Assembly: GCF_039534915.1 (NCBI RefSeq)
Contig: NZ_BAAAWE010000001.1
Coordinates: forward strand, 6,634,001 to 6,698,000
DNA: 64,000 nt
Source: Streptomyces roseofulvus
GTDB lineage: Bacteria > Actinomycetota > Actinomycetes > Streptomycetales > Streptomycetaceae
Reading direction: 5' to 3'
Under the pieces are notes generated by a model that saw only the letters and a list, made by a program, of their open reading frames with translations, was not told the origin of the DNA and searched no databases. Each line of letters opens with the position of its first letter. Position 1 is the stretch's first letter. A program made the translations under genes and the position numbers. Shown here piece after piece: positions 25,202-33,286 of this stretch.

Positions 25202-26512
25202 TCAGCGGTCGGCGGCGCTGCCGCGTACGACGCAGGAGCGCTGGTTCTCCCAGCCCCAGCCGTCGCCGTCGGGGTCGGAGGAGGAGCCGTTGACGCAGTA
25301 CGGGTAGCCGTTCGGGGCGGTGCCGCCGGTGTTGCCGCCGCCCGAGCCGGTGTCGGCGGCGCTGCCGCGTACGACGCAGGAGCGCTGGTTCTCCCAGCCC
25401 CAGCCGTCGCCGTCGGGGTCGGAGGAGGAGCCGTTGACGCAGTACGGGTAGCCGTTCGGGGCCGTACCGCCTTCGTTGCCGCCACCCTCGTTGCCGCCGC
25501 CTCCGAAGATCGTGGCGCGGGTGGAAGTGGTGGATATGCCGTCGGCGCCGTTGAAGAACCGGTTGCCCCAGGCGGTGAGGGAGCCCGCGTCGAAGCCGTT
25601 GACCATGTCGAGGTACTCGACGCCACTGCCGTTGCCGCTCCAGGACCAGCCGAGGTAGCCGACGCGCAGCGAGCGGGCGGTCGCCATGATGGCGTTCTCG
25701 TCGGGGTTGCCGTCGCTGTGGTTGTCGCCGAACTCGCCCACCACGATGGGCAGTTTGTTGGTCACGAAGTGGTTCAGGTAGCCCTGGACCTCGGCGGCCG
25801 TGTCGTACACGCCGTACATGTGGATGGAGAAGATCGTGTTGCGGCGCGGGTCGGCGGCGAAGACCGAGGCCGCGTTGGAGCGCATGGTGTTCGACCAGTC
25901 CTGACCCCAATTGGGGGCGTCGACCATGAGCGCGTTCTCGATGCCGGCGCTCCGGAGCTTCACGATCGCGTTCTTGGTCGCGTCGGTCCAGGCGGTGTAA
26001 CCGCTGTTGCCGTAGGGCTCGTTGCCGATGTTGACGACGACGTAGTCCTCCTGGCCCTGGAGGGCGCCCTTGATGCCCACCCAGTAGTCGGCGGCCTGAG
26101 CGAGGGACGCGGCGGCGCCGTCCTCCCCGTAACCGGTGGTGTCGTGCACCTCCAGGACGCAGATGACCTTGGCGGCCTTGCAGTCGCCGATGATCGAGGA
26201 CACCTGCGAGGCGCTCGTCTCCGTCCAGCGGTCGCCGCTGGAGAGCACGACGCGGACGGTGTTGGCGCCCTTGGCGGAGATGTCCGCGATGGCCCCGGTC
26301 TCGGTCGGGTACCAGGTGTGCGCGTGGTTGACCCCGCGCATCACGAACTCGGTGCCGTTGGCCTCGTAGATCCGGCCGTCGCTGACGTGGATGCCGCCCT
26401 CGGCGGCCTGGGCGGCTCCGGCGGTGCCGAAGACGGGCAGCAGCAGGCCCGCGATGCCGGCGAGGGCGCTGCCGGCGGCCGTGAGCCACGTCCTGCGCGG
26501 TGACTTGGTCAT
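25202..26512 (-). CDS. Secreted GH5 mannanase (subfamily 8-like) with two CBM10 modules
   Basis: 436 residues. A twin-arginine-like signal (SPRRTWLTAAGSALAGIAG) ends near AQA at residue 36. The GH5 domain has MRGVNHAHTWY, acid/base Glu165 in NIGNEPYGN and nucleophile Glu260 in VVGEFGDNHSDGN, close to the paralogue at 11628-12935. After a Gly/Glu/Asn linker come two small CBM10-like modules (about 351-387 and 399-435), each with NGYPYCVNGSSSDPDGDG and WGWENQRSCVV; the two cysteines likely form a disulfide. It would degrade mannan while bound to crystalline cellulose. A perfect type A operator lies 63 bases upstream. Confidence 0.9.
   Translation of the reverse strand: MTKSPRRTWLTAAGSALAGIAGLLLPVFGTAGAAQAAEGGIHVSDGRIYEANGTEFVMRGVNHAHTWYPTETGAIADISAKGANTVRVVLSSGDRWTETSASQVSSIIGDCKAAKVICVLEVHDTTGYGEDGAAASLAQAADYWVGIKGALQGQEDYVVVNIGNEPYGNSGYTAWTDATKNAIVKLRSAGIENALMVDAPNWGQDWSNTMRSNAASVFAADPRRNTIFSIHMYGVYDTAAEVQGYLNHFVTNKLPIVVGEFGDNHSDGNPDENAIMATARSLRVGYLGWSWSGNGSGVEYLDMVNGFDAGSLTAWGNRFFNGADGISTTSTRATIFGGGGNEGGGNEGGTAPNGYPYCVNGSSSDPDGDGWGWENQRSCVVRGSAADTGSGGGNTGGTAPNGYPYCVNGSSSDPDGDGWGWENQRSCVVRGSAADR
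25209..25462. repeat. Exact 110-bp direct repeat encoding tandem CBM10 modules
   Basis: 25209-25318 and 25353-25462 are identical over 110 bases, 144 bases apart start to start. The linkers on either side differ by synonymous or conservative changes, so the module was recently duplicated or homogenised. Confidence 0.9.
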
Positions 26513-26574
26513 GCCTCTCCTCGTGAGAAATGGGGGAAGGAGCCCCGTTCGCGCAGAACTCCGATGACGACGTG

Positions 26575-26586
26575 GACAACGTTGTC
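26575..26586. promoter_or_regulatory. Perfect type A operator before the CBM10 mannanase
   Basis: GACAACGTTGTC, 63 bases upstream of the start. It is embedded in a wider imperfect symmetry (CCGATGAC to the left and GTCATCGG to the right). Same 12-mer as 8901-8912. Confidence 0.7.
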
Positions 26587-27355
26587 ATCGGAGTTCGATG
26601 ACCGAGCCGCTGGTCTGCTAGCCGGGGGTGTGCACCATGAGGCACCCGGGGCCTGATCTGTGTCAAGCGTGAAGGACGTTTTGGTGACGAGGAGAGAGAT
26701 GGTGGAGTCGGTTCAGCAAAATTGAGCTGAACGTTCGGGCGCTCTTGTGGATCTGTTGCCGATTGCCGGCTGCGCGTCCACTGAATCGCGATATGCAGAG
26801 CTGAACCGCCGGGGCTGCCCGCACGCGTATGCACGACGTCGTGAGACGGGCGGAAGCCGGAAGCCGGAACCACCACTGGCCTTCGGCGCGGACCATCACG
26901 ACGGGTTCGCCCTCGACCGCGGCCGGTGGTGGTCTCCAGGACGGCAGGGCCGGGCCATCCCGGAGCCGGCATCGGTCGCCAGCCACAGGCGGATGATCCC
27001 CGTCCCCACCTGTCTGCCCCGAAGTCACCTGGCCGCACGGAAATCAGCGGATGCGGCCGGTCGGCGGTGGCCAGGTACGGGCCGCGAGAAGACGGCCTTG
27101 CCGCACACGGCGTCCCAGGTCGGGGAAGGGCCACCGGAATCCGTCCGGGAAACAGGTTCGCCTTTTTCCGAAGATTCTTCCGGGACCGTTGAACGGGTCT
27201 GGAAATGAGCCGAGAGACGGCCGACCCGATACATGGATCACGGGACGGGAACGAGTCCGTTCAGGGATCAGATCAGATCCGCAATCCGGCCAAGAAACTG
27301 ATCAGAAAACCGATCGGGGATCCGCCCCGTCCCGGCGGAGCAGGTGTCGGCCCGT
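26587..27355. other. Intergenic region, no gene recognised
   Basis: About 770 bases between divergent-oriented regions. No open frame has family resemblance or a believable start with ribosome binding site. GC content is lower than in neighbouring genes around 26650-26810. The only notable element is the inverted repeat at 26711-26732. Confidence 0.5.
26711..26732. repeat. Inverted repeat GTTCAGC / GCTGAAC
   Basis: 7-bp perfect arms separated by the A-rich 8-base spacer AAAATTGA. A third half-site-like AGCTGAAC recurs near 26799. It could be an operator or small hairpin; no adjacent gene start makes the choice clear. Confidence 0.4.
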
Positions 27356-28564
27356 TCAGTGCTGCGGGGAGCGGAGGGTGAGCAGGGTGATCTCGCTGGG
27401 GGCGAAGACGCGGAAGGGTGGGCCCCAGAAGCCGGTGCCGCGGCTGGTGTAGAGGAGGGTGCGGGCGCCGTGGTGGCTCAGGCCGGCGACGGCGGGCTGG
27501 TCGATGCGGACCAGGTGGTGGAAGGGCCAGATCTGGCCGCCGTGGGTGTGGCCGGAGAGCTGGAGGTCGATGCCGGCGGCCGCTGCCTGGTCGACGAACT
27601 TGGGCTGGTGGGCCAGGAGCAGCACGGGCAGGTCGGGATCGGCGCCCTGGAGGGCTCCGGCGAGGTGGGCGCGGTGGCCCGCGAGCCCGGAGGACTCGGC
27701 GGTGACGTCGTCCACGCCGGCGACCACGAGGATGTCGCCTCCGTTTTCCAACAGCAGATGGCGGTTGCGGAGCGGCTGCCAGCCCAGCTCGTCCATCAGG
27801 TCGACCCAGCCCTGGGCCTCGCTGTAGTACTCGTGGTTGCCGGTGACGTACACACGGGCCCGGGTCGCCCGCACGGTGCCGAGCGGTGCGGCCTGGGCGC
27901 GGCGGCGTTCGGCTGTGCCGTCCGCGATGTCACCGGTGTGGCAGACCAGGTCGGCCTCCAGGGTGTTCACCGTCTCGCACACCCGTGCCGACCAGCGGGC
28001 GCGGTCCAGGGGGCCGTAGTGGGTGTCGGTGACGAGGGCGACGCGGAAGCCGTCGAGGCCGGGACCCAGCCGCGGGAGCCGTACGTCGAGTCGGCGTACG
28101 CGGGGAACGCGGCGGGCCTCGGCGTACCCCCAGGCGAGCAGGACGGCGGTGACGCCGAGGACGGCCCAGGCGACGATCCGGGCCCGGTCCTGGCTCTCTC
28201 CGACGCCGGCCACGGTCAGGACGAGCCGTAGGAGGACGCCGAGCAGGACGGACCAGGTGAACAGGATCCAGCTCGCGCCCAGCAGGGTGTCGCCGACGAT
28301 CGCCGCCCGGTCCTGCTGACGCCGTCCGTGGCCGCGCGCCATCGCGAACGGCATCCCGACGAGACCGAGGACGAGCAGGGCGGTGCCGAGCAGGGTGGCG
28401 GGCAGCGGCCAGTTCTGGCCGCCGTGCAGGAGCACCCAGCAGGGCACGGCGAACAGGAGGACCGGGGCGATCAGGGGGACGTAACGCATCAGGCGCTGCA
28501 GCCGGCTCTGCCGCCGCAGGGGCGCTTCACCCTCGGTGGGACGGGTGTCGCTGGTGTCGGTCAC
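27356..28564 (-). CDS. Membrane-anchored metallophosphoesterase
   Basis: 402 residues from GTG 28564. Four predicted membrane segments occupy roughly residues 25-155, followed by a calcineurin-type phosphoesterase domain: LVTDTHYGPLDRARW, CHTGDIADG, VTGNHEYYS and LSGHTHGGQIWPFH supply the metal ligands. This YaeI/YkuE-like family hydrolyses phosphoesters, often on lipid substrates, with the active domain at the membrane. A GAGG sits 8 bases before the GTG. The frame is open further upstream with no stop, merging with a decayed gene. That extension is antisense to a sigma-factor remnant, so the 28564 start is preferred. Confidence 0.82.
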   Translation of the reverse strand: MTDTSDTRPTEGEAPLRRQSRLQRLMRYVPLIAPVLLFAVPCWVLLHGGQNWPLPATLLGTALLVLGLVGMPFAMARGHGRRQQDRAAIVGDTLLGASWILFTWSVLLGVLLRLVLTVAGVGESQDRARIVAWAVLGVTAVLLAWGYAEARRVPRVRRLDVRLPRLGPGLDGFRVALVTDTHYGPLDRARWSARVCETVNTLEADLVCHTGDIADGTAERRRAQAAPLGTVRATRARVYVTGNHEYYSEAQGWVDLMDELGWQPLRNRHLLLENGGDILVVAGVDDVTAESSGLAGHRAHLAGALQGADPDLPVLLLAHQPKFVDQAAAAGIDLQLSGHTHGGQIWPFHHLVRIDQPAVAGLSHHGARTLLYTSRGTGFWGPPFRVFAPSEITLLTLRSPQH

Positions 28565-28786
28565 GCTTGCCTCGAAGTCCGGCAGCTCGACGGCGAACCG
28601 CTGCTCCTGATGTGGGCCGCCCCGGCCGACGGCAGCGGCCCCGAGGCGGTCGAGGACGTCCTGCGCGCCGAGATCGTCGACGGCGGGATCACGCGCCTGA
28701 GCTGGTACTACTTCTGCCCGGGCGTCCTCGTCGAGGTCGGCGACCGGCTGGACGTGCCCGTCCGAACCCACGGCCACCTCGTGTGA
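28562..28786 (+). pseudogene. C-terminal remnant of an ECF sigma factor with SnoaL-like tail
   Basis: The frame from about 28562 to the TGA at 28784-28786 encodes VRQLDGEPLLLMW, then EDVLRAEIVDGGITRLSWYY, then FCPGVLVEVGDRLDVPVRTHG. This matches the end of SigJ-type ECF sigma factors that carry a SnoaL-like domain, which close with PELIAEVCGELGLP-like helices and an RTNGY-like tail. All DNA-binding regions are missing. The homology begins exactly where the divergent metallophosphoesterase gene begins, which marks a rearrangement breakpoint. Confidence 0.65.
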
Positions 28787-29734
28787 CGAGTGTGGGCACC
28801 GTTCTTGCCTTGCCTCAGATAACAGGGCCGACGCGTGGTTACTGCCGTCCTGCGGCGGCACCTTTGGGCCCGTGCCGATCTGGAGCGCCGCACCGCAGGC
28901 ACAGCGCCCGCCGGCGAGCTTCTGGATGCGGCGGTGGGCCGCTCGGGCCACCCGTTCCAGTCGGAGGTTCTCGGTGTCCATCGCGTAGTGCACATGAACG
29001 GCCTGCTCGCCGCAGTACACGACGTCGACCATCTCGGGCTCGTCGTAGGCCGCTTCGATCAGAGCCGTCTTGACCGGAAAGAAGGCGCCCTGGGCGACGG
29101 CGGCCGCGACCAGTCGGTCGCCCTCCTTTCCCAGCGGCACGGCGGCGGGGTCACCGGCACTGAACTCCTCACGCTGGCTGTCCCCCCACGCCCGGGTCGT
29201 CTCGACGAGCTCGTCCTCAGGACGCTCGGCGAGGTGCCGGTGGACACAGTAGGGGATCGAGTGAGCCGAGACCGGCCCGGAGTCGCAGCCCGGGACGCGG
29301 CACCGCTCGGTGACGTAGTCGTCCTGAGTGAGGACCATCTCGAAGCGGCGGCCGCAGCACGCCACGATCAGGGAGTGGAAGCCGTTACGGGACTCCAGCT
29401 CCAGCTCGGTGGACCTGCTGGCGGGCGCTGGCAAGCCGAGAGGCAGCATGACGGTCGAGTACGGCACCGGCCCGCCCAGCGGGGTGAAGTCGAACATCTC
29501 CGTTGCCCGTTCGGGGTCGACGACCGGGTGCTGGCCGGTCCAGTCGGGCGAGGGCCCGCACGCGGTGAGCAACTTCCCCAGGGTGAACGTCCCGGGCCGG
29601 CCTTCGGCCTGGGTGGCCTTGCGGAGTTTGGCGGTGTACTTGCCCCCGGTCTCACGCTGGGCTTGCCGGGCGCGCTGGGCGCGCCGGTGTTCTGGTGACG
29701 CGGCATCGGTCTTCTCCGGACTCGACGGGCATGC
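28787..29734 (-). pseudogene. Decayed hypothetical gene with Cys-rich segments
   Basis: Codons are open from 29734 leftward with convincing protein character: SPEHRRAQRARQAQRETGGK, then GKLLTACGPSPDWTGQHP, then CRVPGCDSGPVSAHSIPYC and RCACGAALQIG, suggesting metal-binding cysteines. There is no usable start in this frame; an ATG at 29732 is one frame off. There is also no stop before the frame enters the sigma remnant and then the metallophosphoesterase. I do not recognise the family. A gene that lost both its start and its end is the best reading. Confidence 0.45.
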
Positions 29735-30149
29735 TCACGCTGCCCGTCGACGCAGAGGAACGGCGTCGGGGCGACGCGGGCCCCGAAGGACCTTGGCCGA
29801 TTGCGGGAGACGGCGTGGGCGTCGTTCTGCGGCGGGTGGCGGTGCGCGTCCAGCCGAAGGCACCGTAGCGCAACGGCCGGAGGTCACGCTGCGAGCCGCT
29901 CCATCTGGTCGTGGCAACCGATCGGCCGCGAATTCTCAGCGGCCAGGTCATCGATGGGCTCGGCCTGATGCGCGCCCTCCAGGCACGGAGTTGATCTGGC
30001 TCCTGGGCGTGGCCGGAGGCCGCATCGGCCTTGCAGGCCGGCACGAGTAATGAGCATCGGGACGCCGGACGGCAGTGCCCCATGGGGAGGAGCCGGACGA
30101 AGTCGGAAATCAGACAGTGGGCGTCCGCGTTGCCGCGTAACGTGCATCC
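29735..30149. other. Intergenic region, nothing recognised
   Basis: About 415 bases. Open frames here are short, Arg/Pro-rich products of high-GC sequence, with no family resemblance. I see no hairpin or promoter motif I can support. Confidence 0.5.
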
Positions 30150-30929
30150 ATGTTCACGTACGAGCCGCCGGTTCCGGCGGACCAGCTCCGGAAACTTCCC
30201 ACTCGGGATGCCGCGCTTCTCCTGCTACAGAACCTTGCCAAAGGCGGCGGCGATCTTCAGTACGCCGGGATGATAGGCGGTGCCCGCATGGCCTTCCAGG
30301 AGGAGAGGGACGTCGACCTGCTGACAAACCGGCTGTCCGACGCGTGGAGCTGGCTGGAGGCCCACGCGCTGTTGTCCCGAGTACCGCGCCAGTCCGAGAA
30401 CTTCCGGCGGCTCTCCCGTGACGGCCGGGAGCTGGCGGCGGACCCGAAGGGCCTGGCCCGGTTCGAAGCCCGCACCCGGCTCGCCGGTCCGCTCCATCCG
30501 GACCTGGAGAAGACGGTGCGCACCAACTTCGACCTCGGGGACTACGAGACCGCGTGCTTCGCCGCCATGAAGGCCGTCGAAGTCGCCGTCCGCGACGCCT
30601 CTGGGCTCGACAACTCCCTCGTCGGCGTCGCGCTGATGCGCAAGGCGTTCCAACCGCACCAGAACGGCAAGCCCGGCGGCCCGCTGGCCGACGCCGGCGC
30701 AGAGGGCGGCGAGCAGGAGGCCGAGTCCGCGCTGTTCGCCGGCGCCATGAGCCGCCACAAGAACCCCTCCAGCCACCGCACCGTCGACTTCGCCGACCCG
30801 ATCGAGGCGGCCCAAATCATCCAGTTCGCCGACCTGCTGTTGCGCCACGTCGACCGGGCCCGGGCCAGGAACAGCTTACGAGGAGCACTGGAGCCCGCAT
30901 CGTCCAACCAGCCCGGAGACATGTGGTGA
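30150..30929 (+). CDS. TIGR02391-family (Ymh-like) protein
   Basis: 259 residues from ATG 30150. The C-terminal domain is the TIGR02391 type: NFDLGDYETACFAAMKAVEVAVRDASG, GVALMRKAFQP, PLADAGAEGGEQEAESALFAGAMSRHKNPSSHRTV and a closing helix EAAQIIQFADLLLRHVDRAR. The SRHKNPxSHR stretch is its most conserved part and is shared with HEPN-like abortive-infection proteins. The N-terminal half is helical and unassigned. No signal peptide. The gene stands alone with its own 16-bp-arm terminator, so it looks like a single-gene insertion. The biochemical role is unknown; a role in phage defence is only a family-based suggestion. Confidence 0.78.
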   Translation: MFTYEPPVPADQLRKLPTRDAALLLLQNLAKGGGDLQYAGMIGGARMAFQEERDVDLLTNRLSDAWSWLEAHALLSRVPRQSENFRRLSRDGRELAADPKGLARFEARTRLAGPLHPDLEKTVRTNFDLGDYETACFAAMKAVEVAVRDASGLDNSLVGVALMRKAFQPHQNGKPGGPLADAGAEGGEQEAESALFAGAMSRHKNPSSHRTVDFADPIEAAQIIQFADLLLRHVDRARARNSLRGALEPASSNQPGDMW

Positions 30930-30985
30930 CCTGGTGGCTTCCTGCAGTCGTGATTATGGGGTCGGCAGGCGGCGGGCGAGGTCGG

Positions 30986-31027
30986 GGGCGAGGTCTCGCC
31001 GACGGGGGATGCGGCGAGACCTCGCCC
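30986..31027. terminator. Strong stem-loop after the TIGR02391 gene
   Basis: 16-bp perfect arms (30986-31001 and 31012-31027) with a 10-base loop, 57 bases past the stop. Confidence 0.75.
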
Positions 31028-31388
31028 TCTCATGTTACGTCGTACATGCCCCGCAGACCTCTTGTCCTGACGGTTTGTTCGCTATGCACACAAACGGGAG
31101 ATGACTGGTTTGACCTCAGGGTTCGTGGGGGCCGGGGGTGCCACCTGCTCTGATGGGAGCTGCGCGCATCACACAGCCGCGCTGCCGAGTAGCTGGCCGC
31201 CCTCTGCTCCGTCCGGGCCTCGAAGTGCTGACTGCCGTGCCCGTGGAAACGACAGTCGGCGCGTTCATCCCTGACCCCCGGGGCCAGCACTGATCGTCTG
31301 GACGTGTGCGGCTGTATCAGGCGAAGGCGAAGGGGGTGAGTTCAGCCTCTGCGATGCGCTCACGCGTGAAGAGTGGTGCGACCAGTAC
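31028..31388. other. Intergenic region, nothing recognised
   Basis: About 360 bases with relatively low GC at the start (GTTTGTTCGC around 31074) and no gene. It ends at the sigma-type promoter at 31389. Confidence 0.5.
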
Positions 31389-31416
31389 CCAATCCTCCTT
31401 CGGGGGCGCACCGAAT
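31389..31416 (+). promoter_or_regulatory. SigK-type promoter of the CHRD-like gene
   Basis: CCAATCC at 31389-31395, a 15-base spacer, then CCGAAT at 31411-31416; the ATG is 80 bases downstream. The same arrangement recurs at 43768, 39993 (minus) and 42090 (minus), and resembles the mycobacterial SigK consensus (CCATCC, spacer, CCGAAT). Confidence 0.7.
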
Positions 31417-31495
31417 GATGGGTGAAAGGGACTGAACGTCCGGACGCGATCCGGCCTCGTGCCGGTGAAACCTCCCCGGAAGGGGATGCATCGCG

Positions 31496-32179
31496 ATGAC
31501 AGTCAAGCGCTCCACCCGTCTGACCGCCCTCATGGCCCTGCCCGCGGCCCTCACCCTCGCCGTGGCAGCCCCGGCACTGGCCCATGACACCAACCACGCA
31601 GGTCAGCAGACGCAGCACGGCCGGAGCTACAAGGTCGACCTGCGGCAGCTGAACGATTCGGGCGCCCGCGGCACCGCCCAGCTCACCCTGCAGGGCCGCC
31701 AGCTCACGGTGAAGATCAACGCCCAGGGTCTGGTCCCCGGCCAGCCCCACGCGCAGCACATCCACGGCTCCACCACCGGGCACGACTTCACCTGCCCCGA
31801 CGCCAGCGCCGACAAGAACGGCGACGGCATCGTCACCACCGCCGAGGGACTGCCCGCCTACGGGGACATCAACATCTCGCTGACCACCAAGGGCGACACG
31901 ACCAAGGCCAGCGGACTGGCCGTCGACCGGATGCCGGTCGCGGACAAGAACGGCAACCTGTCCTACTCGCGGACGATCGCCGTCTCCCAGGCCGTCGCCG
32001 ACAACATCACCCGCCTGCACGTCGTTCAGCACGGCATCGATCCCAATGGCAACGGGGTGTACGACTTCGGCAAGGGCAAGAGCGAACTCGACCCCAAGCT
32101 GCCCCAGGAAGCCACCGCCCCCGCCACCTGCGGCACCATCGAAGGCCACTCCGGAGCCTCCATGGGCAAGAACTACTAG
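31496..32179 (+). CDS. Secreted CHRD-domain-like protein
   Basis: 227 residues. A signal peptide (LTALMALPAALTLAVAAPALA) precedes a CHRD/superoxide-dismutase-like beta domain: ARGTAQLTLQGRQLTVKINAQGL, PGQPHAQHIHGS, GDINISLTTKGDTTKASGLA. The motif HAQHIHG is the conserved core of this extracellular fold. The domain also contains an acidic calcium-loop-like DKNGDGIVTTAEG. Function is not established; family members are annotated as CHRD or SOD-like proteins. A SigK-type promoter lies upstream and a terminator downstream, placing it in the putative sigma regulon. Confidence 0.7.
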   Translation: MTVKRSTRLTALMALPAALTLAVAAPALAHDTNHAGQQTQHGRSYKVDLRQLNDSGARGTAQLTLQGRQLTVKINAQGLVPGQPHAQHIHGSTTGHDFTCPDASADKNGDGIVTTAEGLPAYGDINISLTTKGDTTKASGLAVDRMPVADKNGNLSYSRTIAVSQAVADNITRLHVVQHGIDPNGNGVYDFGKGKSELDPKLPQEATAPATCGTIEGHSGASMGKNY

Positions 32180-32243
32180 CCCTCCGGCAAGAAAGTGACG
32201 CCAACGGGCACAGCCGTAAGGGCTGTGGCCGTTCCGCCCGAAC

Positions 32244-32278
32244 GACGGCCTCGGTGGCTACTCGACGCCGAGGCCGTC
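32244..32278. terminator. Stem-loop after the CHRD-like gene
   Basis: 11-bp perfect arms (GACGGCCTCGG and CCGAGGCCGTC) around a 13-base loop, 65 bases past the stop. Confidence 0.65.
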
Positions 32279-32406
32279 ACCATCCTCGGCTGAAGACCTC
32301 GACCGCTTCCGGTTTGCGCGCCGCCTCGGTTGTTCGAGGAGCCCCGTTCGGAGAATCCGGCCTCTCTGCCCGTCGGACGTCTCGCCAGCGCACCCAGGAG
32401 AATCCC

Positions 32407-32808
32407 ATGCTTGTTCGTCTCCGCTCCCGCACACCACACATGGTCCTGACGATCGCGGTGCTGTGCATGCTCATCGTCCTCGTCGGCTGCTCCTCCTCCG
32501 GAGCGCCCGCGCCCACCTCCCCGTCGCCCTCGGCACCGTCCTCCGCATCGGTCAGCGAAGAGCGCATCGTCATCAAGGACTTCCGCTTCGAGCCGGTCGA
32601 CCTGGCTGTCGCACCCGGAGCCAGGGTGTCCGTGGTGAACGAGGACTCCGCTCCCCACACCGTGACGGCCAAGGCCGCCGATGCCTTCGGTACCGGCACC
32701 GTCAAAGGCGGCGGGACAGCCACGTTCACCGCACCGCCCGCTGCCGGCACGTACCGCTACGTCTGCAGCATCCATCCGTCCATGACCGGCACCCTCACCG
32801 TCCGCTGA
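32407..32808 (+). CDS. Cupredoxin-domain lipoprotein
   Basis: 133 residues. The signal peptide ends in lipobox LVGC (Cys28), followed by a Ser/Pro/Ala linker. The cupredoxin fold follows with type-1 copper ligands His84 (SAPHTV), Cys120, His123 and Met126 (VCSIHPSM). It should bind copper at the outer face of the membrane and carry electrons or buffer copper. AGGAGA lies just upstream of ATG 32407. The following membrane-protein gene starts 40 bases later and may be cotranscribed. No sigma-type promoter like that of its neighbours is evident. Confidence 0.85.
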   Translation: MLVRLRSRTPHMVLTIAVLCMLIVLVGCSSSGAPAPTSPSPSAPSSASVSEERIVIKDFRFEPVDLAVAPGARVSVVNEDSAPHTVTAKAADAFGTGTVKGGGTATFTAPPAAGTYRYVCSIHPSMTGTLTVR

Positions 32809-32848
32809 CCCGCGCAGGCCGCGCGGCGTCTCACCATGGAGCGATCCC

Positions 32849-33286
32849 GTGCACCACGGTCCGATGCGGTCGAACAGCACAGACCGGAAACTGCACGCCG
32901 TCGCCCGTCTTCTGGCCGCTGCCGGTCTTACCGCAGACGCCTACCTCCACGCGCGTCTCGCCGAAAGCTACGACGCCGTCAGCGCCACCCTCAGCCAGGG
33001 CACCCTCTTCAGGATCGAAGCCGCCACCGCCGCACTCGCGGCGCTGCTGCTCCTTGTCCGGCGCCACCCCCTGGCCGACGCCTTCGCCTGGACCGTCGCC
33101 GCCGGCGGACTCGCGGCCCTCCTGCTCTACCGCTACGTCGACGTCGGCGAACTCGGCCCCCTGCCCAAGATGTACGAACCGGCCTGGTTCACTGACAAGA
33201 ATCTCGTCGTCATCGCCCAAGTGCTCACACTTCTCGCCACCTCAGTGCTCCTTCTCACCCGTGGTCGCCGACGGGGCCACGCCTGA
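32849..33286 (+). CDS. Small integral membrane protein of unknown function
   Basis: 145 residues from GTG 32849 (GGAGCG upstream); ATG 32864 is an alternative. Four hydrophobic helices are predicted, including VARLLAAAGLTADAYLHARL, AATAALAALLLLVRR, AFAWTVAAGGLAALLLY and VIAQVLTLLATSVLLL. No catalytic motif is apparent. Similar proteins accompany cupredoxin or copper genes in actinobacteria, as here. The 3' end overlaps the convergent DoxX-like gene by 32 bases. Confidence 0.65.
   Translation: MHHGPMRSNSTDRKLHAVARLLAAAGLTADAYLHARLAESYDAVSATLSQGTLFRIEAATAALAALLLLVRRHPLADAFAWTVAAGGLAALLLYRYVDVGELGPLPKMYEPAWFTDKNLVVIAQVLTLLATSVLLLTRGRRRGHA

Noticed and set aside
25209..25462. Repeat pair as a CRISPR or mobile-element signature
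   Set aside because: Only two copies, in frame, encoding CBM10 modules of a secreted enzyme.
26747..27208. Open frames of 60-150 codons in the 26.6-27.3 kb gap
   Set aside because: Arg/Pro-rich translations in several overlapping frames, no ribosome binding site or recognisable domain.
27356..29572. One 738-residue fusion protein of hypothetical and phosphoesterase domains
   Set aside because: The middle section is antisense to a sigma-factor relic and the phosphoesterase has its own GTG with GAGG upstream; kept as a finding but not as a gene.
32272..32310. CCATCC near 32281 as a fifth SigK-type promoter for the cupredoxin gene
   Set aside because: No CGAA element occurs 15 bases downstream.
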